Shown here piece by piece: positions 1-5,978 of a stretch of DNA of 10,533 bases. The translations under genes were made by a program, and so were the position numbers. This DNA comes from Clostridiaceae bacterium (GTDB lineage: Bacteria > Bacillota > Clostridia > Acetivibrionales > DTU013): the NCBI GenBank assembly GCA_012799845.1, contig JAAZKL010000036.1, forward strand, positions 1-10,533, in the 5' to 3' direction. Position 1 is the stretch's first letter. Every line of letters begins with the position of its first letter. The notes beneath the pieces are model-generated. The model saw only the letters and a list, made by a program, of their open reading frames with translations, was not told where the DNA came from and did not search any database.

Positions 1-673
1 AATCAGCGAACCTCGGCTCTGCTTCCGGATGGCGGCCATACTTGTCGTAATAGACTGCCTTCATTCCAAGAGCAAGCGGCGTCAAATAGTCATTTACATA
101 ATCATCACCAACGAACACGATCCTGCCAGCAGATGTACCTGACAATTTTACAGCTTCATTGTAGATATCGTGATGAGGTTTCTTTATACCAACTGCAACA
201 GAAGTAACCACAAAGCTGAAATATTTCCTGATGTCCAGCATATCCAGCAGTTCTTCGATGCCGCCCATCACCCTGAAATTTGACACTACTCCCATCCTGA
301 AAGTGGCGCTCAGGTATTTGAGCGCACTTTCAACTTCTTCTTTGACATAACAGCCGGCTTTATAGTTTTTCCAGTAGTTCCTGTAAAGCATGTCAGCCGC
401 ATGTTCCATCCCGGGCCGGTCCAGTTGCGGAGCATCAAGCTGCAGTGTTTTGAAGAACTGTCCCCTCAATTCAGATTCAGCGTAAGTCGGCAAAGAAGCA
501 TTAAGATCCTGTCTGGCTGCGGTATAGCAACTGAAAAAAGAATCAAAGTCCCGCCATAGAGATTCAACGCCTGAGCCTTTAAAAGCCCACATTGCGTAAT
601 CTTCCGCAGCAGGCAGTTTATACAGGTCAATCAGTGTTTCCATGCAGTCGAATAAAATGTAATCCACACTCAT
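1..673 (-). CDS. HAD-superfamily hydrolase (haloacid dehalogenase-like), C-terminus beyond window
   Basis: The frame runs from ATG at 673 (AGAGGA seven bases upstream) off the window edge, giving 224 complete codons. Four HAD motifs are visible: motif I FDCMETL near residues 8-14 with nucleophile Asp9, motif II VVSNF (Ser) near residue 150, motif III Lys in GIKKPHHDIY, and motif IV VFVGDDYVND. The region after motif I is a helical cap of the haloacid-dehalogenase/phosphoglycolate-phosphatase type. The residue two after the nucleophile, normally the acid/base Asp, is Met11. Haloacid dehalogenases also lack that Asp (FDxYGTL), so a dehalogenase-like or otherwise divergent activity is possible; the substrate cannot be told. 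A 15-bp copy of the dispersed repeat core lies inside the gene at 451-465 and is translated as part of Arg-Gly-Gln-Phe-Phe-Lys. An overlapping ATG at 677 is out of frame. Confidence 0.85.
   Translation of the reverse strand, partial: MSVDYILFDCMETLIDLYKLPAAEDYAMWAFKGSGVESLWRDFDSFFSCYTAARQDLNASLPTYAESELRGQFFKTLQLDAPQLDRPGMEHAADMLYRNYWKNYKAGCYVKEEVESALKYLSATFRMGVVSNFRVMGGIEELLDMLDIRKYFSFVVTSVAVGIKKPHHDIYNEAVKLSGTSAGRIVFVGDDYVNDYLTPLALGMKAVYYDKYGRHPEAEPRFAD
448..465 (-). repeat. Dispersed repeat core inside the HAD gene
   Basis: On the minus strand positions 465-451 read GGGGACAGTTCTTCA, identical over 15 bases to the consensus of the array at 7982-8257. The following three bases are AAA instead of GAA. 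It is read in frame as part of the HAD protein, so it is either a tolerated insertion or a fixed motif of this genome. Confidence 0.7.
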
Positions 674-704
674 CCATGTATCCTCTTTATATGGCCTTCG
701 CTAT

Positions 705-748
705 TGTTATTCTACAGGTTTTTATAGCCTTGCTGTTATTCTACAGGT
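705..748. repeat. 15-bp direct repeat between divergent genes
   Basis: TGTTATTCTACAGGT occurs exactly at 705-719 and again at 734-748, a 29-bp period (nearly three helical turns). It lies in the divergent intergenic region of the HAD gene and the 66-codon gene. The second copy sits in the spacer of the plus-strand promoter and also contributes ATTCTA, a minus-strand TAGAAT. It could be a regulator binding pair or a local duplication. Confidence 0.6.
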
Positions 749-758
749 GGATTATAAT
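730..758 (+). promoter_or_regulatory. Sigma-A-type promoter for the 66-codon gene
   Basis: TTGCTG at 730-735 and a perfect TATAAT at 753-758 are separated by 17 bp. Transcription would start near 765 and run about 70 nt before the ATG at 837. Confidence 0.65.
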
Positions 759-767
759 TTATTGCAA
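738..767 (-). promoter_or_regulatory. Possible minus-strand promoter for the HAD gene
   Basis: On the minus strand TTGCAA (767-762) and TAGAAT (743-738) are separated by 18 bp, pointing at the HAD start. It overlaps the opposite-strand promoter, so the two genes may compete for polymerase. The TAGAAT hexamer is present in both copies of the 15-bp direct repeat. Confidence 0.35.
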
Positions 768-825
768 CAGAATGTGCAATATCGTTATGGCGGAAACGGC
801 TTCCATAGCGATGCCGTCTTTCTTT

Positions 826-830
826 GGAGG
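826..830 (+). promoter_or_regulatory. Ribosome binding site deciding the start at 837
   Basis: GGAGG lies six bases before ATG 837. The upstream in-frame ATG at 747 has no such site and falls inside the promoter, so 837 is the better start. Confidence 0.75.
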
Positions 831-836
831 GATTAT

Positions 837-1037
837 ATGAGCACTTTGGAAGGCCTTAAAGAAATCGAGAACTGGGAAGAACTGTTTGACATGACAAACG
901 AATACCTGACATTTCTTGTTGAGCAGCATCGAGTGACCCATGATATGATTATCAAGACAACCTATGATATCATCAGGAATGCAGGTTACAGCTACACATA
1001 CGACGATATCGAAAGAGAATATTACAATGGGTTTTGA
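837..1037 (+). CDS. Small protein of unknown function (66 aa)
   Basis: This small gene has its own promoter (730-758) and a good ribosome binding site, so it is probably real. I do not recognise the family. The protein is soluble, acidic in its first half, probably helical, has no membrane segment or signal peptide, and has no cysteines. Its C-terminal 20 residues are rich in Tyr and Asp/Glu (GYSYTYDDIEREYY). It is divergent from the HAD gene and convergent with the tautomerase gene, with 73 bp between the stop codons. No terminator hairpin is evident in that gap. Confidence 0.65.
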   Translation: MSTLEGLKEIENWEELFDMTNEYLTFLVEQHRVTHDMIIKTTYDIIRNAGYSYTYDDIEREYYNGF

Positions 1038-1110
1038 TCATTGACCTCATATCATCAGTTATAGTCATTCCGAAAATTACAGGTCTGACCGATTCCTCTG
1101 AAATATAAAC

Positions 1111-1341
1111 TCAAAATGGCTTGTAGCCTGGCTTCTTATACAGAGTGTTTTCCTTGTCTGTTATATCGGGCTTATATACGGTTTCATTCCACTTATCCCG
1201 CTCGACTTCCTCCACCGCCACCGAAACAGATGACTCATCCACATTCAGGCTCTTTACTATAGCCTTTGTGATCTCATCAGCCATATTCTGTTTCATTTCC
1301 TCACTTCTGCCCGGAAACATCCTCACGATTACATGCGGCAT
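1111..1341 (-). CDS. pptA: 4-oxalocrotonate tautomerase family protein, PptA (YdcE)-like
   Basis: The 76-residue product matches the small tautomerase superfamily, where the N-terminal Pro left after Met removal is the catalytic base for keto-enol tautomerisation. The start at 1341 was chosen so that Pro follows Met directly (MPHVIV); a GTG three codons upstream would bury it. AGAGGTGAG lies just upstream. The layout follows E. coli PptA, about 77 residues: MPH start, a Phe-Pro near residue 8, an SSVSV strand after the helix where PptA has SSISI, a Trp shortly after, and a C-terminal KKPGY. Arg11 of 4-oxalocrotonate tautomerase is kept, but the Arg39 position is Ser, as in PptA. The physiological substrate is unknown. 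Single gene, convergent with the 66-codon gene. Confidence 0.85.
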   Translation of the reverse strand: MPHVIVRMFPGRSEEMKQNMADEITKAIVKSLNVDESSVSVAVEEVERDKWNETVYKPDITDKENTLYKKPGYKPF

Positions 1342-1418
1342 CCTGCTCACCTCTATTCTTTCTCATATTGTATCAAACACAAGTCTATTTCACAATCTGA
1401 CTTCAAGGATAATTATTG

Positions 1419-1446
1419 GGGGACAGTTCTTTTAAGGGACAGTTCT
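1419..1446 (+). repeat. Two tandem units of the dispersed GGGGACAGTTCT repeat
   Basis: GGGGACAGTTCT occurs at 1419-1430 and AGGGACAGTTCT at 1435-1446, about 16 bp apart. They are truncated compared with the 19-bp consensus, lacking the TCAGAAT end. A weaker copy, AACAGTTCTTCAT, follows at about 1479-1491. Confidence 0.75.
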
Positions 1447-1459
1447 CAAGTTCAGTTAG

Positions 1460-1512
1460 CACAACAAGTGAATCGGTAAACAGTTCTTCATCATTATCTT
1501 ACACTTGTTGTG
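1460..1512. repeat. Perfect 11-bp inverted repeat
   Basis: CACAACAAGTG (1460-1470) is mirrored exactly by CACTTGTTGTG (1502-1512) around a 31-nt loop that contains a degenerate repeat copy. Outside it, GGGACA at 1436-1441 is matched by TGTCCC at 1511-1516. Together 1436-1516 looks like a tiny palindromic, REPIN- or MITE-like element. No U-rich tail follows, so a terminator is less likely. Confidence 0.6.
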
Positions 1513-1570
1513 TCCCGCTTATTGTAAAACGAAAGCGTCCTGACCATACAAGCTGTACTGGTTTCTGCAT

Positions 1571-1606
1571 AAAAATAATCCTCAGGACCATTACAGCCCT
1601 GAGGAT
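1571..1606 (-). terminator. Intrinsic terminator of tRNA-Thr
   Basis: On the minus strand ATCCTCAGG pairs over 9 bp with CCTGAGGAT (plus-strand arms 1578-1586 and 1598-1606, 11-nt loop), followed by TATTTTTAT. It begins five bases past the tRNA CCA end. Confidence 0.85.
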
Positions 1607-1610
1607 ATTA

Positions 1611-1685
1611 TGGAGCTGGTGAGAGGAATCGAACCTCCAACTTGCTCATTACGAATGAGCTGCTCTGCCATTGAGCCACACCAGC
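1611..1685 (-). tRNA. tRNA-Thr (anticodon CGT)
   Basis: The 75-nt minus-strand sequence folds as a complete cloverleaf. The acceptor stem GCTGGTG pairs with CACCAGC, followed by T and an encoded CCA. The anticodon stem GCTCA/TGAGC carries the loop TTCGTAA, giving anticodon CGT for the threonine codon ACG. The T arm has TTCGATT. Promoter upstream at 1792-1820 and terminator immediately downstream make this a single-gene unit with a leader of roughly 100 nt. Confidence 0.95.
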
Positions 1686-1725
1686 ATTTGCTGCCTTAAA
1701 GGATATTGCAAACTGACCTAAATCA

Positions 1726-1765
1726 ACTGGCCGGTCGCTGCCCACTGCCAGTAACTTTATGTTAC
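1726..1765. other. Two small hairpins in the tRNA leader
   Basis: ACTGGC (1726-1731) pairs with GCCAGT (1747-1752), and GTAAC (1751-1755) pairs with GTTAC (1761-1765). They overlap and so are mutually exclusive. They lie between the tRNA promoter and the mature 5' end. No function is known. Confidence 0.35.
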
Positions 1766-1791
1766 ATGGCACGCTATGACATGCAAACAGA

Positions 1792-1820
1792 ATTATAACT
1801 CATATCAGTGAAAAAGACAA
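1792..1820 (-). promoter_or_regulatory. Sigma-A-type promoter for tRNA-Thr
   Basis: On the minus strand TTGTCT (1820-1815) and a perfect TATAAT (1797-1792) are 17 bp apart. The expected start is near 1785, about 100 nt before the mature tRNA. An alternative with weaker boxes, TTGCAT and TAACAT, lies closer to the gene. Confidence 0.65.
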
Positions 1821-1902
1821 TATATGTTTTTATACTTGCACTCTGGTAAAATGCTCCAGCTTAATTCGGATCATATAATGGTAATAATCCAAAACAAGCA
1901 AG

Positions 1903-1922
1903 ATTCTGAAGAACTGTCCCCC
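1903..1922 (-). repeat. Full-length dispersed repeat copy
   Basis: The minus strand reads GGGGGACAGTTCTTCAGAAT, a perfect 19-bp consensus copy plus one G. It lies 66 bp past the stop codon of the minus-strand surface-protein gene and is in the sense direction for that transcript. The rest of 1821-1987 is AT-rich with nothing else recognisable. Confidence 0.8.
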
Positions 1923-1987
1923 AACTCTTATAAATTCAGCCTGCACATTATCATATATCACATTACATCAGATATTGGTAACACTAT

Positions 1988-3230
1988 TTATCCCTGTTCA
2001 GGAGCTAGTTTCCTGGATCCATGGCTGCTCTGCAGTTGAATATTTCCAGGATCGGATGTTTCATTCACTGCCTTGTCAAGTATTCCCTGCAGGCTCTGCA
2101 CTGTCTGATACATAAAATCACTTTTACTTGTCAGCAAAATTCCCAGCACCATATCCTGTGCTACCGTGCTCATTGTGTTAAATACGTCGAGGTTAAGTCC
2201 AAGAACAGGATCAGTGATGGCATCACGCATTTGCGTGATATCCTGTGCGTTGTTCACAGCATCCAGTATCGGGTCAGGAGTTATTGCTTCACTGATTTTG
2301 AGGATCATGACAGATGCGCTGACACTGGTTTCGTCTCCTCCTGCTTCATTATACAGGGTTACATCCAGAGGATCACTGGAATAGTTCCTCAGGGTAAGCT
2401 GGTCGCCTGCTGCAGCATATATTATTACAATGCCTGGGTAAGGAGTTTCGTCCCGATATGAACCATATGTGCTGCCCGGCACTGGATTGCCATTCCTGAA
2501 AAGTGTAAACTGGCTGCTTTGTTTTGCCGTGACTGTATACCAGACTGCATATAGTCCTGCGGATTCAATGATGATAGGCGCTGTACCTGCCTCATGTGTG
2601 ATACCCAGCAAGGTTCCATTGTTGCTGAATTTTATGGGTATGTTCAACGAAACACTCTGTTCGTCGGTGTTATAAACATACCCATATGAATAGTCGGTTG
2701 GCGGCGGCGGAACAGGCGTATCCGAATAGGTGATCACAAGTTTCGGGAAATACGGCTCATAAACGATATTATTCGTACCAAACTGGACCATGGTCACCCC
2801 ATCCGGATTCGTTAATGCGATCCCATAATTCGGGTAAGTTTCATTTAACCACTGGTTCACGAGTTCTGTTATATCGATCTCTACAGTCGCATATAAATCC
2901 GATATATTGATATCGATTTGCGAAGCTGTTGTTTCGTAGCCAGGGATAGTCTCGAAAGTCACATCAGTAGCATCAAACGGACTTGTCACCCTGTTGGCGA
3001 CAATCTGACTCGGGTCTGCACCCGTCTTTACTATCACAGATAGTCTCAACACCGCTTGTTCGACAGTTTCAACCTGCAAAGGCGGCAGGTCGATCTCCAT
3101 AAGGCTTATGTAGTTTATAAAGCCTGCATCATTGCCCACGTACATCAGTGGATAAAAAAGAAAAATTTTGCGTTGGTTGAGATGAAGACACTAATGCAGT
3201 ATCGGGTATACCGACCTCTACTGTCGGCAT
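1988..3230 (-). CDS. DNRLRE / BclA-C-like surface protein with an N-terminal frameshift
   Basis: The readable frame covers 3145-1988 (385 codons), but homology to the neighbour (3558-5435) begins upstream at ATG 3230 (MPTVEVGIPD...), with the same AAAGGAAG binding site. After Gln-Asn-Phe-Ser-Phe a run of six T on the coding strand (plus-strand A run 3154-3159) has one base too many, and the upstream frame stops after 33 codons. Removing one T gives 413 residues: DNRLRE-type beta domain about 5-168, Pro-rich linker, BclA C-terminal-like jelly roll about 181-312 (PGSTYG, ASVMILKI), a helical VNNA domain about 325-391, and a short tail. It lacks the beta-helix of its paralog. There is no Sec signal, as in exosporium proteins. 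No binding site precedes the internal ATG at 3145. Pseudogene, phase-variable gene or sequence error are all possible. Confidence 0.8.
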
Positions 3231-3259
3231 GATCGGTCACTTCCTTTCCTGGAGATATG

Positions 3260-3285
3260 TATTTATGAAGCAGAGTATACCTGGT
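3260..3285 (-). promoter_or_regulatory. Possible sporulation-sigma (SigK-like) promoter of the first surface-protein gene
   Basis: On the minus strand ACC (3285-3283) is followed, with 16 bases between AC and CATA, by CATAAATA (3267-3260). This resembles the SigK pattern AC-N16-CATA. The paralog has CATA motifs in the equivalent leader. The match is short, so this is tentative. Confidence 0.3.
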
Positions 3286-3315
3286 TTTAAATCAAGCAAT
3301 TAGCCACGCCTTACT

Positions 3316-3353
3316 ATCATTACATCGTATTCACTCCTGAGCAGGATATTACA
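3316..3353 (-). promoter_or_regulatory. Conserved upstream element, copy A
   Basis: This 38-bp stretch is 35/38 identical to 5543-5580, including 22 exact bases at 3316-3337. On the minus strand it contains AGGAG, eight bases, then ATG immediately followed by TAA TGA. It lies 86 bp from the ATG at 3230. The sequences between the element and the start codon are much less similar, so the element seems selectively kept or is a recombination footprint. Confidence 0.6.
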
Positions 3354-3454
3354 CATAATATCAATGTTCTTCCGCGTTACTGCGCTGCCTGATGTGTCTG
3401 CATTGCAATTTCAGACCATATTGCATTACTATTAACTGCAACGGTTTCTTGCGG

Positions 3455-3490
3455 AAAAGGGCTGCCCTGCTTTTCAGGACAGCCCTTTCC
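3455..3490 (-). terminator. Terminator of the second surface-protein gene
   Basis: On the minus strand AAAGGGCTGTCCTG pairs with CAGGGCAGCCCTTT (one G.U pair) around a loop of about six bases, followed by TTCC. A U-run of four overlaps the stem base. It lies 68 bp past the stop codon at 3558. Confidence 0.7.
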
Positions 3491-3557
3491 CGACTTTATT
3501 CATCAAAGTATTTCATGCATACTCTCCCGATCCTCTTTCTTAGCCGCCATCATAGCT

Positions 3558-5435
3558 TTAGTTTCCTTCCCTCTGGTCAGAGATAGTAGCATTATCGTTT
3601 TCCTCAGACAGCCTTGCAAAATCGTCATATGGCGGATCATACGTAGTGCCTGCCAGGAGTACTATATCGAACTCATTGGCAGGTATTCCCCACGAGTTCC
3701 CGAAAAACGTTGTAAAAGCACGGTCTACCAGGAATCCGCCTTTTGTATTGTAAACCACATTGTTGTTGATAGCGCCTGTCGTACCAGGATTGATATACAT
3801 ACCGGTCCTCAGCGAATAGAAAGTATTTCCTTCCAAAAGCACATTTACTGTACTCACCTGTGAAACTACTGCCCGGTTGACTACCCAATCGGACATTGGC
3901 GGCGGCTGGACAGGTCCATAGATGATGTTATCTATCAGCTTCACATTCGGAGCGCCTATCTGGATGAACTCCCTTGCGTAAGGAGTATCACTGGTCATGG
4001 TCATTCCCTGGACAGTCGCACCGGCGCCCGTAATCAACAACGGGATTATCTCCGCCTGCAGGAGGATCACTGCTCCCGGTTCGCCAAGCAATGTTGCTCC
4101 GGCCTTGTTGAAGTTGATCTGCGTCGAAACGTTGTACGTTCCGGCCGCCACATGGACAGTTCCTCCTGGTGACACTGCAGCAATGCCTCCTGAAATGCTC
4201 CCGTATGGATGGGCTATACTTCCGTCTCCTCCTACGCTGCCGGCTTCTACGCGTATATTCATGGGATCGACTGTTTCATTTACTGCTTTATCAAGCGTCT
4301 CCTGCAGGCTTGCCACAGTCAGGTATCCGAGATCGGGCCTGCTTGCCAGCAACTCGCCCAGCACTATATCCTGTGCTATCGTACTCAGGGAGTTGAACCC
4401 GTCAAGATTCAGACCAAGGCCAGGATCGGTGATGGCATCCCGCATTTGAGTGATATCCTGTGCATTATTCACAGCATCCAGATTCGGATCAGGAGTTACA
4501 GCCGGAGCAATCTTCAGAATCATGACGGATGCGCTTACTCCTGTTTCCGTTCCTCCTGCTGAATTGTTTAGATTGACCGTCCCTGTGCTTGTAAAGTTCT
4601 TCAACGTTAATTTATCGCCTGCAGCAGCATTTATGATCACCATTCCTGAATAGCCAGTGTTGGTCGTATCTGTGCCGTAAGTGCTTCCTGGTACAGGGTT
4701 GTCATTCCTGAACAGCGTAAACTGATTGGCTTCTGCACCTGTGACTGTGTACCAGACCGCATAGATACCTGCAGATTCAATAGTGATATCAGGTGAGCCC
4801 ACCTCATGGGTGATTTCCGATAATACACCGTTATGGCTGAAAGCAATTGGATCACCTGCCGCAACAGGTTGATTCAGGGTATTGTAAATATAAGCATACG
4901 GATTGCCGGTCGGCGGAACAAGTGTATCCGAATAGGTAATCTCCAGTTTCGGGAAATATGGCTCATAGACTATATTATTCGTACCAAACTGGACCAGGGT
5001 CACCCCATCCGTATTTGTCAATGCGATCCCGTAATTGGGATAGGTTCCGTTGAGCCATTGGTTTACAAGTTGTGTGATGTCGATCTCGACTGTCTGATAA
5101 AGATCTGATGTGCTGATGTCGATTTGCGAAGTCGTTGCCGTGAAACCCGGGGCTGTATTGTAAGTTACTGTAGCAGCTTCAAAAGGACTGTCGACCCTGT
5201 TCACAACGATTGGGCTTGGATCCTGACCGGTCTTCACGATCACGGATAATTTAAGCACAGCCTGATCGACACTTGTTACAGGCAATTGCGGCAGTTCTAT
5301 CTCCATCAGAGCCATGCAATCCATAAAGACCGGATCATTTCCCACGTACATCAGCGGATAAAATGAGAAATTCTGTGTCGGCATTGCTGAGGATACAAAG
5401 GTAGTATCGGGAATTCCGACCGATACTGTCGGCAT
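3558..5435 (-). CDS. Large surface protein: DNRLRE + BclA-C-like + helical + right-handed beta-helix
   Basis: 625 residues from ATG 5435, chosen because AAAGGAAG (5451-5444) is correctly spaced from it; the in-frame GTG at 5444 overlaps that site. Domains: DNRLRE-type beta domain about 5-168 (VEIDITQLVNQWL, NYGIALTN); a BclA C-terminal/TNF-like jelly roll about 178-308 (GIYAVWYTVTG, NPVPGSTYG, SASVMILKI); a helical VNNAQDITQMRDAI domain about 322-388; and a right-handed beta-helix about 396-600 of pectate-lyase-like fold (GGIAAVSPGGTVHVAAGTY, then LLEGNTFY and INNNVVYN turns). There is no signal peptide or anchor, which suits mother-cell synthesis and spore-surface assembly. A carbohydrate-lyase activity is unlikely to be inferable. 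Paralog of the gene at 1988-3230, to which it adds the beta-helix. Confidence 0.9.
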   Translation of the reverse strand: MPTVSVGIPDTTFVSSAMPTQNFSFYPLMYVGNDPVFMDCMALMEIELPQLPVTSVDQAVLKLSVIVKTGQDPSPIVVNRVDSPFEAATVTYNTAPGFTATTSQIDISTSDLYQTVEIDITQLVNQWLNGTYPNYGIALTNTDGVTLVQFGTNNIVYEPYFPKLEITYSDTLVPPTGNPYAYIYNTLNQPVAAGDPIAFSHNGVLSEITHEVGSPDITIESAGIYAVWYTVTGAEANQFTLFRNDNPVPGSTYGTDTTNTGYSGMVIINAAAGDKLTLKNFTSTGTVNLNNSAGGTETGVSASVMILKIAPAVTPDPNLDAVNNAQDITQMRDAITDPGLGLNLDGFNSLSTIAQDIVLGELLASRPDLGYLTVASLQETLDKAVNETVDPMNIRVEAGSVGGDGSIAHPYGSISGGIAAVSPGGTVHVAAGTYNVSTQINFNKAGATLLGEPGAVILLQAEIIPLLITGAGATVQGMTMTSDTPYAREFIQIGAPNVKLIDNIIYGPVQPPPMSDWVVNRAVVSQVSTVNVLLEGNTFYSLRTGMYINPGTTGAINNNVVYNTKGGFLVDRAFTTFFGNSWGIPANEFDIVLLAGTTYDPPYDDFARLSEENDNATISDQREGN

Positions 5436-5456
5436 GATCTTCACTTCCTTTCATGA

Positions 5457-5494
5457 GGTTATGTACCTGCATTTCCTGGGGTTATGTACCTGCA
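5457..5494 (-). repeat. 15-bp direct repeat in the leader of the second surface-protein gene
   Basis: On the minus strand TGCAGGTACATAACC is present twice, at 5494-5480 and 5471-5457, a 23-bp period. Each copy holds CATA, the core of SigE/SigK -10 boxes; the upstream copy has AC 17 bases before it. The first paralog lacks the duplication. Confidence 0.6.
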
Positions 5495-5507
5495 AACAGA
5501 GATGTCT

Positions 5508-5535
5508 GATATATCTAAATCAGGCAATATGTCAA
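5508..5535 (-). promoter_or_regulatory. Candidate sigma-A promoter of the second surface-protein gene
   Basis: On the minus strand a perfect TTGACA (5535-5530) is followed after 16 bp by TATATC (5513-5508). The -10 box is poor. It may act with, or instead of, the CATA motifs nearer the gene. Confidence 0.35.
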
Positions 5536-5542
5536 TTTTCTC

Positions 5543-5580
5543 ATCATTACATCGTATTCACTCCATAGCAGGATGTTACA
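5543..5580 (-). promoter_or_regulatory. Conserved upstream element, copy B
   Basis: Partner of 3316-3353, with the same GGAG, eight bases, ATG TAA TGA arrangement. It lies 108 bp from the start codon at 5435 and 16 bp past the stop of the 22-codon mini-ORF. Confidence 0.6.
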
Positions 5581-5595
5581 TATACTTCAACAATC

Positions 5596-5664
5596 TTAAG
5601 TAATCCTGTGGCAATGGCTTTCCAGCGACGGCAAAGCTCTCTGCGGCACCAGTTCTCCCTTCAT
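5596..5664 (-). CDS. 22-codon mini-ORF with a perfect ribosome binding site
   Basis: AGGAGG (5678-5673) lies eight bases before ATG 5664, the best Shine-Dalgarno on this strand. The ORF begins MKGELVPQRALPSLES and ends HCHRIT before TAA. I do not recognise the peptide. It precedes the conserved element and the surface-protein gene on the same strand, so it could be a leader peptide, a real small peptide, or the truncated start of a lost gene. Confidence 0.35.
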   Translation of the reverse strand: MKGELVPQRALPSLESHCHRIT

Positions 5665-5692
5665 ATATCGTACCTCCTGCTGTATTCTTAAT

Positions 5693-5837
5693 TTAACCAC
5701 AGCCGGCACTTCCGCAACTGTCCTCACCTGCACCGCTGCTTGCACCTCCATTGCTGCCCGTGCTCCCACCACTGCCCTGCCCCGCCGCCGTCTCTGTCTC
5801 CGCCTACGCCGCTGCCTGCACCTCTGCCGTACCGCAT
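5693..5837 (-). pseudogene. Frameshifted Gly/Ser/Cys-rich reading frame
   Basis: The GC-rich stretch reads on the minus strand as a Gly-rich frame from ATG 5837 (MRYGRGAGSGVGGD...). If one base is dropped at the CCC run 5775-5777 it continues with GSGGSTGSNGG and ends DSCGSAGCG before TAA. The joined frame would have 47 codons. There is no ribosome binding site before the ATG. The regular GGN/AGC pattern on both sides of the break suggests former coding sequence, for example the low-complexity C-terminal tail of a lost gene. Chance from low complexity is possible. Confidence 0.3.
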
Positions 5838-5978
5838 AAATGGAACATTACATAATCAGTTTGCATATTATTATTCCGAGACCAGTTTATTTAATCTAAA
5901 TTGATTAACGAAAAGCAAATGTGGAACTGAAGTGATGGGAAAAACCGTAAATCATCAATGCCACAGGAGGTAATCCGA
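5838..5978 (+). promoter_or_regulatory. AT-rich leader of the gmd-fcl operon
   Basis: This stretch is AT-rich and must hold the operon promoter, but I see no convincing -35/-10 pair. It contains a small dyad, TTAATC (5891-5896) and GATTAA (5903-5908), which could be an operator. Confidence 0.3.
5965..5970 (+). promoter_or_regulatory. Ribosome binding site deciding the gmd start
   Basis: AGGAGG lies eight bases before ATG 5979. The in-frame ATG at 5958 is upstream of this site and would add seven residues absent from the family, so 5979 is the start. Confidence 0.85.

Noticed and set aside
3151..3162. Coding-strand U UUU UUA heptamer at the frameshift, identical to a classic -1 programmed slippery site.
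   Set aside because: The conserved frame needs a +1 shift. A -1 slip would read AUC CAC UGA and stop at once, and T6 is short for polymerase slippage.
3997..4449. 150-codon plus-strand ORF opposite the large surface-protein gene, and similar ones at 2021-2461 and 4209-4562.
   Set aside because: They are antisense shadows of well-supported, domain-bearing genes, without ribosome binding sites.
5701..5855. Pro/Ala-rich plus-strand reading of the GC-rich patch.
   Set aside because: No start codon with a binding site and no downstream gene to join. The minus-strand Gly/Ser pattern is a better, though still weak, explanation.
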